From NCBI RefSeq assembly GCF_020697055.1, contig NZ_JAJFBP010000028.1, positions 47,721 to 111,720 of the forward strand: a stretch of DNA of 64,000 nt, given 5' to 3'. Both the position numbers and the translations under genes were made by a program. Shown in pieces: positions 18,259-26,148 of the stretch. The notes beneath the pieces were generated by a model. That model was not told where the DNA came from, made no database searches, and saw only the letters and a program-made list of their open reading frames with translations. This stretch comes from Panacagrimonas sp. GTDB lineage: Bacteria > Pseudomonadota > Gammaproteobacteria > Nevskiales > Nevskiaceae. Numbering within the stretch: position 1 is the stretch's first letter; every line of letters begins with the position of its first letter.

Positions 18259-18375
18259 GGATGCGCGCTGCTCCCCTGTCCTCCTCCGCAGGCGTGGCCA
18301 GTCGTCGGCCCGGGGAGCAGAGCGCATCCCGCCGAGGGCCGGGACTGAAAGCGCCGCACGGGGTCGGCGCTTTTT
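18259..18375 (+). ncRNA. candidate structured RNA or leader ending in a terminator
   Basis: The 333-nt gap between the divergent BON and dehydrogenase genes holds an 18-position inverted repeat, GGATGCGCGCTGCTCCCC (18259-18276) against its complement at 18312-18329, broken by a single G-A mismatch. It encloses a 35-nt loop rich in CCUCCUCC. It is followed 18 nt later by a terminator hairpin. No gene upstream on the plus strand needs that terminator. This is either a small RNA or an attenuated leader of the gene at 18513. No family recognised and no clear promoter seen. Confidence 0.4.
18348..18375 (+). terminator. intrinsic terminator
   Basis: Stem AAAGCGCCG/CGGCGCTTT with an 8-nt loop and a run of five T on the plus strand, 138 nt before ATG 18513. 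It ends the candidate structured RNA at 18259 or attenuates the dehydrogenase gene. Confidence 0.65.
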
Positions 18376-18512
18376 GCGCACGCACATCCCGGCGCCCCTC
18401 CCGGCGCGATTCGCAATGCGACGTGCAGACTGCGATCACGGGAACGAAACCTGCGCGGCCCGCGCACAACTCCCGCATCATCCGCACGCCGTCGGCCAGC
18501 GAGTCCGCGCCC

Positions 18513-19835
18513 ATGCATCCGACTTTCCGTCTCATCGTCAGCCTGGCGGGAACGCTGCTCTGCGTCGCCTGTTCCGGCGCTTCGACCGCGCCCATTTCCG
18601 CCGGCACCGGGCCGGCACCGCAGCTGCCCGAACCGGAGAAACGGCTGCTCGCGCACGTCGACATCGCGCCGGCCCGCGGCTGGTCGCAGGACGCGCAGCC
18701 GGTTCCGGCACCGGGCCTGGCGGTGCAGGCGTTCGCAGGCGATCTCGAACATCCGCGGTGGCTGTACGTGCTGGCCAACGGCGACGTGCTGGTGGCCGAG
18801 ACCAATGGGCCGGAGCGGCCCGAGGAGTTCAACGGGATCCGCGGCAAGGCGATGAAGTGGGTGATGACGCGCGCCGGCGCCGGTGCGCCCAGCGCCAATC
18901 GCATCACGTTGCTGCGCGACACCGACGGCGATGGCGTCGCCGATCTGCGCAAGCCGTTTCTCGAAAACCTGAACTCGCCGTTCGGCATGGCGCTCGTCGG
19001 CGAATCGTTCTACGTGGCCGAAGCCGACGCACTGGTGCGCTATCGCCTGCCAGCGGGCGCCGAGGTGCCGGCGGCCGATTCGCGCGAAGTCGTCGCGCCG
19101 CTGCCGGGCGGTCCGCGCAATCACCATTGGACCAAGAGCCTGATCGCGTCGGCCGACGGCAAGACGCTGTATGTCGGCGTGGGCTCGAACAGCAACGTCG
19201 CAGAGAACGGACTGGACGAGGAGCGCGATCGTGCCGCGATCCTGGCCATCGACGCGCAGACCGGACAAAGGCGCGTGTTTGCCGACGGGCTGCGCAACCC
19301 GGTCGGACTGGCGTGGGAGCCGGACAGCGGCGCGCTGTGGGTTGCGGTCAACGAGCGCGACGAGCTGGGACACGACCTGGTTCCCGATTACATGACCTCG
19401 GTGCAGGAAGGCGGTTTCTACGGCTGGCCGTGGAGCTATTACGGACGGCACGTCGATGTGCGCGTGAAACCGCCGAGACCGGACAAGGTGGAGAAGGCGC
19501 TGGTGCCCGACTACGCGCTGGGTCCGCACACCGCATCGCTGGGACTGGCGAATGCCCGCGGAACCACGCTGCCGTCCACCTACGCCTCCGGCATGTTCGT
19601 CGGCCAGCACGGATCGTGGAACCGCACGCCGCTGAGCGGATACAAGGTGATCTTCGTTCCGTTCGCCGGCGGCAAACCGGTCGGCGCACCGATCGACGTG
19701 CTGACGGGCTTCGTCGACGACGACGGCGATGCGCAGGGCCGACCGGTGGGCGTGGCGCTCGATGGTCGCGGCGCGTTGCTGGTGGCCGACGACGTGGGCA
19801 ATCGCGTGTGGCGCGTGACGTCCGCGACACGCTGA
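18513..19835 (+). CDS. PQQ-type sorbosone/glucose dehydrogenase-like lipoprotein
   Basis: 440 aa from ATG 18513. The lipoprotein signal has a lipobox LLCVACS (lipidated cysteine near residue 22). The remainder is a six-bladed beta-propeller of the soluble-glucose/L-sorbosone dehydrogenase family: [83 protein letters not shown] and [16 protein letters not shown]. Members oxidise aldoses with PQQ in the periplasm, though many are uncharacterised. It is preceded by the structured leader/terminator at 18259 and converges with the gene at 20004. Confidence 0.88.
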   Translation: MHPTFRLIVSLAGTLLCVACSGASTAPISAGTGPAPQLPEPEKRLLAHVDIAPARGWSQDAQPVPAPGLAVQAFAGDLEHPRWLYVLANGDVLVAETNGPERPEEFNGIRGKAMKWVMTRAGAGAPSANRITLLRDTDGDGVADLRKPFLENLNSPFGMALVGESFYVAEADALVRYRLPAGAEVPAADSREVVAPLPGGPRNHHWTKSLIASADGKTLYVGVGSNSNVAENGLDEERDRAAILAIDAQTGQRRVFADGLRNPVGLAWEPDSGALWVAVNERDELGHDLVPDYMTSVQEGGFYGWPWSYYGRHVDVRVKPPRPDKVEKALVPDYALGPHTASLGLANARGTTLPSTYASGMFVGQHGSWNRTPLSGYKVIFVPFAGGKPVGAPIDVLTGFVDDDGDAQGRPVGVALDGRGALLVADDVGNRVWRVTSATR

Positions 19836-19852
19836 GCAATTGGCGCCGTCAA

Positions 19853-19913
19853 CCTGGGCGAAGGATTTTTTCTCCCCGTGCAACGGGTCCGGTTCGATCT
19901 TCCTTCGCCCAGG
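19853..19913. repeat. 13-bp perfect inverted repeat in a convergent gap
   Basis: Arms CCTGGGCGAAGGA (19853-19865) and its exact complement (19901-19913) are separated by 35 nt that include TTTTTT. It lies in the 168-nt space between two converging genes. Two further short hairpins follow downstream (GGTCCGC/GCGGACC and GGCACA/TGTGCC). Probably a transcription end zone for both strands. Confidence 0.6.
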
Positions 19914-20003
19914 AGGACAGCTTGAGCGGGCGGTCCGCGCCAAGGCGGACCTTCGAACGGGGCACAAGCCAAAGATGTGCCATGCCGGCGAGCGATCGCA
20001 GGT

Positions 20004-20492
20004 TCAGGGAAAAACCAGCTGATTCACACGGATCGGCGCCGCGTCGAGCTGGCCGACGCGCAGTTCCACCGGTCCCGGACCGATCGGTTCGGCTTCAATT
20101 CGCACGTGCAGCGGCGCCGAATCCTGCACGGCGAACCGATAGCGGATCGCGTCCGCCTGCGGGTGGACCGCGCTCGGTGCGGGCGTGATCCGGATCTCGC
20201 GCATGTCGTCGATCCAGGCACGCCCGAGCACCAGCTCGCGCGTCGTCGCCGGCCCCGCGGCGTAATGCAGATCGAGCGTCGTGCGCGCTTCGGCGCGAGC
20301 GAATCGCTGGTAGGCGATCGACAGGCCGTGAGCGTCGCCGGACTGCGCACGGCTCAGCGGTCCACCGCCGAAAGCGCCGAGCAGCGCGGCCAGCACGATC
20401 GCGGCGAGCACGCCGCACGCGATCCGCTGCATTCGCCATGCGCGGCGGTGAAAGTCGGGTTCCTCGGGCAGTTGCAGTGTGCGCGGAGGCAT
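20004..20492 (-). CDS. hypothetical single-pass membrane protein
   Basis: 162 aa from ATG 20492, starting 8 nt after the alcohol-dehydrogenase stop. A cytoplasmic N-terminus with an aromatic patch (EEPDFHRRAWRMQR) is followed by one membrane helix at about residues 22-45 (ACGVLAAIVLAALLGAF). The rest is an extracytoplasmic beta-rich domain of about 110 residues, with conserved-looking phrases RITPAPSAVHPQADAIRY and PGPVELRVGQLDA. No family recognised. Tight coupling to the alcohol dehydrogenase suggests joint expression. Confidence 0.75.
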   Translation of the reverse strand: MPPRTLQLPEEPDFHRRAWRMQRIACGVLAAIVLAALLGAFGGGPLSRAQSGDAHGLSIAYQRFARAEARTTLDLHYAAGPATTRELVLGRAWIDDMREIRITPAPSAVHPQADAIRYRFAVQDSAPLHVRIEAEPIGPGPVELRVGQLDAAPIRVNQLVFP

Positions 20493-20500
20493 CGCCAAGC

Positions 20501-21670
20501 TCAGTTGAACAACACCACCTTGCGGCAGCCGTCCTGCTTCTGGTCGAACGCCGCGTAACCGGCGGCCGCGTCCGCCAGCGGCAGGCGATGCGTGATGATC
20601 TGCTCGGGCGCGAGCTCGCCGCGCTGGATCAGGCCGAGCAGTTCGGGCATGTACTTCTGCACGTGCGTCTGGCCCATACGGAAGTTCAGTCCCTTCTCGA
20701 ACGCATCGCCGAGCATGAAACCGTGCAGCTGGCCGGCGTAGAGGCCGGCGATGCTGATGGTGCCGCCGCGACGCGTCGCGGCGATGGCCTGGCGCAGCGC
20801 CGCGCCGCTCGAGCCTTCGAGTCCGAGCGCGGTCAGCGTGCTCTCGAGCGTGCTGCCCTTGGCTTCGAATCCGACCGCATCGATCGAGGCGTCGACGCCG
20901 CGGTAGTCGGTGGCGTCGATGATCAGTTCGGCCGGATCGTCGATGCGCGAGAAGTCGACCGGCACCACGCCGTACGCCTGCTCGGCGTAGGCCAGCCGAT
21001 CGGCGTGGTGATCGATCATCCAGATGCGCCGGACGCCGAGCATGCGCGCGCAGGCCGCCGCCATCAGTCCGACCGGACCGGCGCCGAAGATCGCCAGGCT
21101 GCAGCCCGGATCGAGTCCGCAGTTGCGCACCGCCTGGTAGCCGGTGGGCAGGATGTCGGACAGGAACAGCACCTGTTCGTCGGTCAGTCCGCTGTCCGAC
21201 GGCAGCTTGAGCGGGCCGGTGTTCGCGCACGGCACGCGCACGAACTCCGCCTGTCCGCCGGCGTAACCGCCGTACAGGTGCGAGTAGCCGAACATGCCGG
21301 CGCCCGAGCGGATGTTCTTGCGATTGACGATCGCGCCGCGATCGGGATTGGTGGTCTCGCACGCCGCGTACTGCTCGCGCTCGCAGAAGAAGCAGCCGCC
21401 GCAGGCGATGGTGAACGGCACGACGACGCGATCGCCGCGCCGCAGCTGCGTGACGCCGGGTCCGACCTCCTCGACCACGCCCATGAACTCGTGGCCGAGC
21501 ACGTCGCCCGGCTTCATGCCCGGCATCTTGCCGCGGTACAGGTGCAGGTCGGATCCGCAGATCGCGGTTGCGGTGACCCGCAGCAGGAGGTCGTCGGCGC
21601 TTTCGAGTCGCGGATCGGCGACGGTCTCGACGCGCACGTCGCGACTGCCGTGCCAGGTCAGGGCTTTCAT
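20501..21670 (-). CDS. zinc-dependent alcohol/formaldehyde dehydrogenase-like oxidoreductase
   Basis: 389 aa from ATG 21670. Medium-chain dehydrogenase with catalytic zinc ligands C38 ([10 protein letters not shown]), H60 and E61 (GHEFMG), structural zinc cysteines C90, C93, C96 and C104, and the Rossmann motif [10 protein letters not shown]. The insert [17 protein letters not shown] and the phrase [17 protein letters not shown] place it with the glutathione-independent formaldehyde dehydrogenase subgroup. It probably detoxifies aldehydes using NAD. It follows the Ku gene by 4 nt and precedes the membrane protein at 20492. Confidence 0.9.
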   Translation of the reverse strand: MKALTWHGSRDVRVETVADPRLESADDLLLRVTATAICGSDLHLYRGKMPGMKPGDVLGHEFMGVVEEVGPGVTQLRRGDRVVVPFTIACGGCFFCEREQYAACETTNPDRGAIVNRKNIRSGAGMFGYSHLYGGYAGGQAEFVRVPCANTGPLKLPSDSGLTDEQVLFLSDILPTGYQAVRNCGLDPGCSLAIFGAGPVGLMAAACARMLGVRRIWMIDHHADRLAYAEQAYGVVPVDFSRIDDPAELIIDATDYRGVDASIDAVGFEAKGSTLESTLTALGLEGSSGAALRQAIAATRRGGTISIAGLYAGQLHGFMLGDAFEKGLNFRMGQTHVQKYMPELLGLIQRGELAPEQIITHRLPLADAAAGYAAFDQKQDGCRKVVLFN

Positions 21671-21674
21671 CGGA

Positions 21675-22601
21675 TCAGGCGCGCTTGCGTGCGGGCGAGG
21701 GGCGCTTGCCGCCGCTGCGCGAGGCGGCAGGACGCCGTCGCGGCGTCGCCGCGGCGGACTTGCGCGCGGTCTTGGCGGAGGCTGCCGGCGTGCGCTTGTT
21801 CTCGGAGATGCTGCGCTTGAGCAGTGCCATGAAGTCCACGACCTTGCCGGATTCCTCGCCCGCGTCCTCGTGCGTCTCGACGGGCGGCGCCGCGCGTCCC
21901 TTGCCCTTGCGGCGCACGCGTTCCTGGATGACCTTGCTCAGGCGGTCACGGAATTCATCGCGATAGTCCTGCGGCTTGAACGGCGCGCTCATCGATTCGA
22001 CGAGCTGCTTGGCCATTTCGCGCTCGCGCGGCGTGATCTTGTACTGGCGTTCGCTGCCTTCGGGAAACGCGTACTCGGACGGATCGACCAGCTCCTGCGG
22101 GAACCGCAGCAGGTGCAGCACCATTGCCGGGCCTTCCGGCAGCACCAGCGCGAGGTGCTCGCGGGTGCGGATCACCACGCGCGCGAGCCCGGCGCGACCG
22201 AGCGCGTGCAGCGTCTCGCGCAGCAGCACGTAGCCCTTTTCGGATTTGCGCGTTGGCACCAGGTAGTAGGGACGATCGAAGTAGCGTGGACCGAGTTCCG
22301 CGGGATCGACGAACGCTTCGATGTCGACCGACTCCTTGCTCTGCGGCGCAGCCTCGCGGATGTCCTCGTCCTCCAGCACGACATAGTTGCCCTTGCTGTA
22401 TTCGAAAGCCTTCACCACGTCCTTCCAGGGAACTTCCTCGCCGGTCTCGGCGTTGACGCGCTCGTAGCGCACGCGCTTCTGGTCGCGCGAATCGAGCATG
22501 TGGAAGCGCAGGTCGATGCGACGTTCGGCCGACATCAGCTGCACGGGGATGTTGAGGAGGCCGAACGAGATCGCGCCGGTCCAGATGGGACGGGAGGCCA
22601 T
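21675..22601 (-). CDS. ku: bacterial Ku protein
   Basis: 308 aa from ATG 22601, with GGAG 7-8 nt upstream. Typical Ku start [20 protein letters not shown], and core motifs [43 protein letters not shown] and [20 protein letters not shown] sequence [16 protein letters not shown]. The lysine/arginine/alanine-rich C-terminal tail (about 45 residues) is typical for DNA binding. Ku binds DNA ends and recruits LigD for non-homologous end joining, often in stationary phase or after desiccation. No ligD is present in the window, so the ligase must be elsewhere or absent. Confidence 0.95.
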   Translation of the reverse strand: MASRPIWTGAISFGLLNIPVQLMSAERRIDLRFHMLDSRDQKRVRYERVNAETGEEVPWKDVVKAFEYSKGNYVVLEDEDIREAAPQSKESVDIEAFVDPAELGPRYFDRPYYLVPTRKSEKGYVLLRETLHALGRAGLARVVIRTREHLALVLPEGPAMVLHLLRFPQELVDPSEYAFPEGSERQYKITPREREMAKQLVESMSAPFKPQDYRDEFRDRLSKVIQERVRRKGKGRAAPPVETHEDAGEESGKVVDFMALLKRSISENKRTPAASAKTARKSAAATPRRRPAASRSGGKRPSPARKRA

Positions 22602-22629
22602 GGGGATGCTCCGGATTCGTGTGCGTGAC

Positions 22630-23232
22630 TCAGAGGCGGGAGGCGGCGCGGGCGACGCCGCGCCGAACCGGGGGTGCATCGATGCGCTGCCGCGCATCCA
22701 TCAGGCGCGGTGCGTCCGGCCCGTCGTCGACGGCGTCGCCACGCGCGTCGTCTTCGTATTCATCGCCGCCGTCGCGCATCGACACCGGCGGGTCGCGCAG
22801 GCGACGCGCGGTGACCACGACCTCGAAGCACGCGGACTGCTCGCCGGCGGTCTGGCACTCCAGCATCACGCAATGGGCCAGACCGTCCTCGACGCGCGAG
22901 CAGCGCTGATCGGTCTCCACCAACGGTGGCAGGCCGGGCTCGTCCGGCACGCGCGGCATCGAAGAGAGCAGGTGCTCGATCTCGTCGGGCCAGCGTCGCG
23001 TCGGCGCGGCGGTCTGCGTGGAATGTTCCGCCGACGGATGGAAAGCCACCGATTGGCGCGCATCGCGAGGAGCGGTGATGGCCGTCGACGCGGTCGCGGA
23101 TGCGTCGCGGCCGAGCACGGCGATCGTGACGGCGGCGCCGGTGATCAGCGCCAGCACCGGCGCAACCAGCGGCAACAGCCGACGGCGCACGAAGAACAGG
23201 CTGGCGAGGGGGCGGCGCTGCGGTGCCTTCAT
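22630..23232 (-). CDS. hypothetical single-pass membrane protein upstream of ku
   Basis: 200 aa from ATG 23232, with GGGAG 7 nt upstream. One membrane helix at residues 18-40 (LLPLVAPVLALITGAAVTIA) is followed by an extracytoplasmic part. That part contains CSRVEDGLAHCVMLECQTAG, with four cysteines in a 24-residue span that could form disulfides, and an acidic, probably disordered C-terminus. No family recognised. It ends 28 nt before ku and appears to be the first gene of a ku-dehydrogenase operon. Confidence 0.65.
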   Translation of the reverse strand: MKAPQRRPLASLFFVRRRLLPLVAPVLALITGAAVTIAVLGRDASATASTAITAPRDARQSVAFHPSAEHSTQTAAPTRRWPDEIEHLLSSMPRVPDEPGLPPLVETDQRCSRVEDGLAHCVMLECQTAGEQSACFEVVVTARRLRDPPVSMRDGGDEYEDDARGDAVDDGPDAPRLMDARQRIDAPPVRRGVARAASRL

Positions 23233-23273
23233 GTCGAATCTCCCTTCAGGCGTGCTGCGGGTGAAGACGACGA

Positions 23274-23300
23274 CGGGGCCGCGTGTTGCACGCGGCCCCG
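23274..23300. other. strong GC hairpin between the DUF2383 gene and the ku operon
   Basis: Perfect 11-bp stem CGGGGCCGCGT/ACGCGGCCCCG with a 5-nt loop. No U-run follows on the minus strand. It probably ends or slows transcription from the DUF2383 gene before the membrane-protein gene at 23232. Confidence 0.55.
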
Positions 23301-23400
23301 CCGGTTCCAGTGCTTCGGTGAAGAGGTGTCGTGTCGGGTGCCGGCGACCTCGCGCTTGCGTGGTTCGATGCGAAAGCTCGCCGGACGGACGCGCGCCGGA

Positions 23401-23856
23401 TCAGTGCTTGGCGGCGCGGAACTGGTTGCGCAGGTCGCGCACGCGGTCGTGGTTGCGCAGCACGCCCTGGTACTGCTGGTCTATCGTCTGGCGGATGTCC
23501 GCCGGCAGATCGGCCTTCAGCGCCTTGGCATACGCGCTCTTGGCCACGTCCTCACCGCGCTCGACTTCCTCGAGCACCGCGATGTTGTTGTCGCCCACCG
23601 CGGCCTTAACCTTGGTCCAGCCGCGATGAATCGCGCCGGCGACGGAACCGGTGTCATCGGGCTTGCCGCCGAGCGAGCGGATCAGGTTCTGCAATTCGAC
23701 GGTGGCGCTCGCGCAGGAGCGCGAGCGGTCCTGCAAGAGGCTCTTGAGACCCGGATCCTCGGCCTTCTCCGCCGCGGCCTTGAAACCCATCTCGCCGTCA
23801 CGGGAGACCTCGATCAGGTCATTGAGAGTGGAAACAGCTTCCTGGTTGTTCTTCAT
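23401..23856 (-). CDS. DUF2383 (PA2169-type) four-helix-bundle protein
   Basis: 151 aa from ATG 23856, with GGAG 8-9 nt upstream. Almost entirely helical: STLNDLIEVSRDGEMGFKAA, DPGLKSLLQDRSRSCASATV, then LQNLIRSLGG and VLEEVERGEDVAKSAYAKAL, with a final helix carrying DIRQTIDQQYQGVLRNHDRV. This matches the PA2169-family ferritin-like bundle, which lacks a confirmed metal site or activity and is often stress-induced. It is a single gene. A sigma-54-like site lies about 57-72 nt upstream, and the candidate small RNA terminates about 150 nt upstream on the same strand. Confidence 0.88.
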   Translation of the reverse strand: MKNNQEAVSTLNDLIEVSRDGEMGFKAAAEKAEDPGLKSLLQDRSRSCASATVELQNLIRSLGGKPDDTGSVAGAIHRGWTKVKAAVGDNNIAVLEEVERGEDVAKSAYAKALKADLPADIRQTIDQQYQGVLRNHDRVRDLRNQFRAAKH

Positions 23857-23912
23857 CGGTTCGCTCCGTTTCACAGGTGAAGTGAAATTCCATTGGTTGC
23901 GAAACGGGTCAC

Positions 23913-23928
23913 CACAAGGAATGTGCCC
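23913..23928 (-). promoter_or_regulatory. weak sigma-54-like site for the DUF2383 gene
   Basis: Reads GGGCACATTCCTTGTG on the minus strand. GGCAC and TTG lie at correct spacing but the -12 C is T (8 of 13 defined positions). The predicted start is near 23902. Confidence 0.25.
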
Positions 23929-24005
23929 GGCGCAATGGCGAGGGTTCACGACCGATCCGGAGGACGCGTCCTGCAAGTCGAGCGATGCGCGCCAGGACGA
24001 CGGGC

Positions 24006-24041
24006 AAAAAAAAGAGAGGCAGCCGGGAAGTGCTGCCCCTC
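24006..24041 (-). terminator. strong intrinsic terminator of the candidate small RNA
   Basis: On the minus strand GAGGGGCAGC/GCTGCCTCTC (10 pairs, one G-U) with loop ACTTCCCG, followed directly by eight T (24013-24006). No minus-strand protein gene lies upstream that would need it, which is the main evidence for a small RNA here. Confidence 0.85.
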
Positions 24042-24164
24042 GAACTAGGAGAGACGCGCCAATCGAAACGCGTGCTCTCCAGCAGCCGCCGCACAGGGAG
24101 GAGGTGGCGGCTGCCCGGGACCGTCTGGGGGCCGGTCCGAACTGCATGCGGAACATGCAATCTG
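24006..24164 (-). ncRNA. candidate trans-acting small RNA with C-rich loops
   Basis: Part of a 612-nt gap between the DUF2383 gene and rpoN; no convincing protein gene lies here. Read on the minus strand there are four consecutive stem-loops. SL1 is TGCATG/CATGCA with loop TTCCG (24143-24159). SL2 is GGACCG/CGGTCC with loop GCCCCCAGA (24118-24138). SL3 is GCAGCCGCC/GGCGGCTGC with loop ACCTCCTCCCTGTGC (24082-24114). The last is a terminator. Every loop is pyrimidine- or C-rich and SL3 displays an anti-Shine-Dalgarno-like CCUCCUCCC. A sigma-54-like promoter ends about 11 nt before the predicted 5' end. I recognise no Rfam family. Confidence 0.55.
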
Positions 24165-24174
24165 GCGTTTCACA

Positions 24175-24190
24175 TCCAAGCTCCGTGCCG
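24175..24190 (-). promoter_or_regulatory. sigma-54-like promoter for the candidate small RNA
   Basis: Reads CGGCACGGAGCTTGGA on the minus strand. It matches 11 of 13 defined positions, including GGCACG and TTG; the usually invariant C at -12 is G. The predicted start near 24164 falls 5 nt before the first stem-loop. Confidence 0.4.
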
Positions 24191-24296
24191 TTGGCGTCGC
24201 CCTGACCGCGGTCTCGGAAAATCACGCACTTGCGTCAAACGGGATGCAGCAGCGGGCTCGGCTGGCACGAAGACGCTGCGCAGTTCGCAACGCCCT

Positions 24297-24314
24297 CTGC
24301 AATGCGCATTGCAG
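24297..24314. promoter_or_regulatory. 18-bp perfect palindrome (candidate activator or repressor site)
   Basis: CTGCAATGCGCATTGCAG equals its own reverse complement. It lies about 140 nt upstream of the predicted small-RNA start, the usual distance for an NtrC-type enhancer, and 155 nt upstream of rpoN. Either gene could be its target. Confidence 0.5.
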
Positions 24315-24468
24315 CTTGCTTGGTCACGACGGTCGGTCGGTCGGCCCGGGTGCCGGAAACGCTTGCCTGGAGCCTGCGGGCGGACGCGTCGACATGGCAT
24401 AGCCATTGCCAACTCAACTGGACACGACGGGGCGTCCCCTCGAACACCTCAGAGCTTCAGGAGCACGA

Positions 24469-25983
24469 ATGTCGGTCTCGCTTTCCCTCGGTGCGCGCCA
24501 GAACCTGTCCATCTCGCCTCGCATGCAGCAGGCGATCCGGCTGCTGCAGTTGTCGGCGCTCGATTTCGAACTCGAACTGCGCAATTCGGTGATGACCAAC
24601 CCGTTTCTCGAGGAGACCGAAGAGGCCGAGGCGGCCGTGACCGCGGGCGCCGCGCTCGATGGCGAACCCGACATTCTCTCGGTCACCGAAGCCTCGCCCG
24701 CGGCCGACGCGTTGATGGAGCCGTCGGCGATCATTACCGACGGTCTCGAAGCGGCCGCGCTGGCCGACGCACAGCCGGCGGTCGATCGTGCCGAACTGCT
24801 CGGTGACGACGGCACGCTACCGGACGACTTCGCGTTCGAGCGCACCTCGAACGCGCCCGCCAACGATGACGAGGGTCCGCAGCTGGGCTGGGTCGGTGAG
24901 ACGCGCGGGCTGCGCGACCACCTGCGCCAGCAGTTGTATGCCTCCCGCCGCAGCGAGCGCGAAGTGCTGGCCGGCGAGATCGTCATCGAGACGCTCGACG
25001 ACGACGGCTACCTGCGCGAGGACGTGCAGGCCTCGCTGGACAAGGTCGACGTCGATCCGCCGTTCACCGACGAAGAGATCCGCAGCGCCATCACGCTGGT
25101 GCGCAGCTTCGAGCCCACCGGCGTGGGCGCCACGTCGCTGACCGAATGTCTGTTGATGCAGCTGCGTGCCAAGGATGGCGACACGCCGGGCCGCGAACTG
25201 GCCGAGACCATCCTGACCGAGCACATCGACGTGCTGTCGCGTCGCGACTTCCAGAGCCTGCGCAAGCGCCTGGACTGCGACGAGGACGTGATGCGCGAGG
25301 CGCTCGCGCTGATCCGTCGGCTCGATCCGGACCCCGCCAGCCGCTACCAGGCCAAGGCGCCGGACTACGTGATCCCCGACGTGATCGTCTACGAGCAGAA
25401 GGGCAAGTACCTGGTCGCGTTGAACCCGGCGATCCGGTCGCGCGCGCGGCTCAACAAGCGCTACGTCGACATGTTCCGCGCCTGTCGTCGCAGCCAGCAT
25501 CCGCAGATGAACCAGCAGTTGCAGGAGGCGCGCTGGCTGGTGCGCAACGTCGAGCAGCGTTTCGACACGATCCTGCGCGTGGCCAACTTCATCGTCGAGC
25601 GGCAACGCGAGTTCTTCGACGTCGGCGACATCGCGCTCAAGCCGCTGGTGCTGCGCGACGTGGCCGTCGAACTGGGGCTGCACGAATCGACCGTGTCGCG
25701 CGCCACCGGCAACAAGTACATGAGCACGCCGCGCGGCTGCTTCGAGTTCAAGCACTTCTTCTCGCGTGAACTGCCGTGCAGGGACGGGCCCGCCTGCAGC
25801 GCCGCCTCGGTGCGCAACCTGATCCAGGGACTGATCACCAACGAGCGGCGCAGCCGTCCGTTGTCGGACGTGGACATCGCCGCGCAGCTGCAGTCGCAGG
25901 GCATCCGCATCGCGCGTCGCACCGTCACCAAGTACCGGCGCATGCTCAAGGTGCCGCCGGCCGAGTTCCGCAAGGTGATGTGA
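24469..25983 (+). CDS. rpoN: RNA polymerase sigma-54 factor
   Basis: 504 aa from ATG 24469, with AGGAG 6 nt upstream. Region I is Gln/Leu-rich (ISPRMQQAIRLLQLSALDFE). An acidic, variable region II of about 100 residues follows. The core-binding region contains SEREVLAGEIVIETLDDDGY-type sequence and FEPTGVGATSLTECLLMQL. The DNA-binding part has the helix-turn-helix LGLHESTVSRATGNKYMSTP and the RpoN box ARRTVTKYR near the end. It directs transcription from -24/-12 promoters with NtrC-type activators. The usual neighbours (lptB, hpf, ptsN) are absent, so this may be a second or relocated copy. Confidence 0.96.
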   Translation: MSVSLSLGARQNLSISPRMQQAIRLLQLSALDFELELRNSVMTNPFLEETEEAEAAVTAGAALDGEPDILSVTEASPAADALMEPSAIITDGLEAAALADAQPAVDRAELLGDDGTLPDDFAFERTSNAPANDDEGPQLGWVGETRGLRDHLRQQLYASRRSEREVLAGEIVIETLDDDGYLREDVQASLDKVDVDPPFTDEEIRSAITLVRSFEPTGVGATSLTECLLMQLRAKDGDTPGRELAETILTEHIDVLSRRDFQSLRKRLDCDEDVMREALALIRRLDPDPASRYQAKAPDYVIPDVIVYEQKGKYLVALNPAIRSRARLNKRYVDMFRACRRSQHPQMNQQLQEARWLVRNVEQRFDTILRVANFIVERQREFFDVGDIALKPLVLRDVAVELGLHESTVSRATGNKYMSTPRGCFEFKHFFSRELPCRDGPACSAASVRNLIQGLITNERRSRPLSDVDIAAQLQSQGIRIARRTVTKYRRMLKVPPAEFRKVM

Positions 25984-26023
25984 GCTGGCAGGCGGCAGTC
26001 ACGAGCCGCCTCGCTCCATCACG

Positions 26024-26057
26024 CCCTCGCCCCCGCGCAGTCGAGCGGGGGCGAGGG
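26024..26057. other. 13-bp perfect hairpin downstream of rpoN
   Basis: CCCTCGCCCCCGC/GCGGGGGCGAGGG with an 8-nt loop, 41 nt after the rpoN stop. No T-run follows, so it may stabilise the rpoN 3' end rather than terminate. Confidence 0.55.
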
Positions 26058-26080
26058 GGCGGTGTGTCGAGAACGAATCG

Positions 26081-26143
26081 AACGCAAAGGCGCAAAGATC
26101 GCAAAGGAAGATTTTTTCTTCGCGATCTTTGTGCCTTCGCGTC
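26081..26143. repeat. imperfect inverted repeat of the AACGCAAAGGCGCAAAG type
   Basis: Left arm AACGCAAAGGCGCAAAGATC and the complementary right arm ending near 26143 pair over about 25 positions with three A-C or G-U differences. The loop contains six T. Elements with this GCAAAGGCGCAAAG core are dispersed intergenic repeats in many proteobacteria. Here it fills the gap between converging rpoN and clsB and probably also acts as a bidirectional terminator. Confidence 0.6.
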
Positions 26144-26148
26144 GAGTG

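Noticed and set aside
24268..24285. TGGCACG followed by GCTGC upstream of rpoN as an autoregulatory sigma-54 promoter
   Set aside because: The distance between GG and GC is one base short or two long, so it fails the strict -24/-12 spacing.
23857..24468. Short frames in the gap upstream of rpoN as protein genes
   Set aside because: Lack ribosome sites, have antisense-like composition and overlap the stem-loops; a non-coding RNA explains the gap better.
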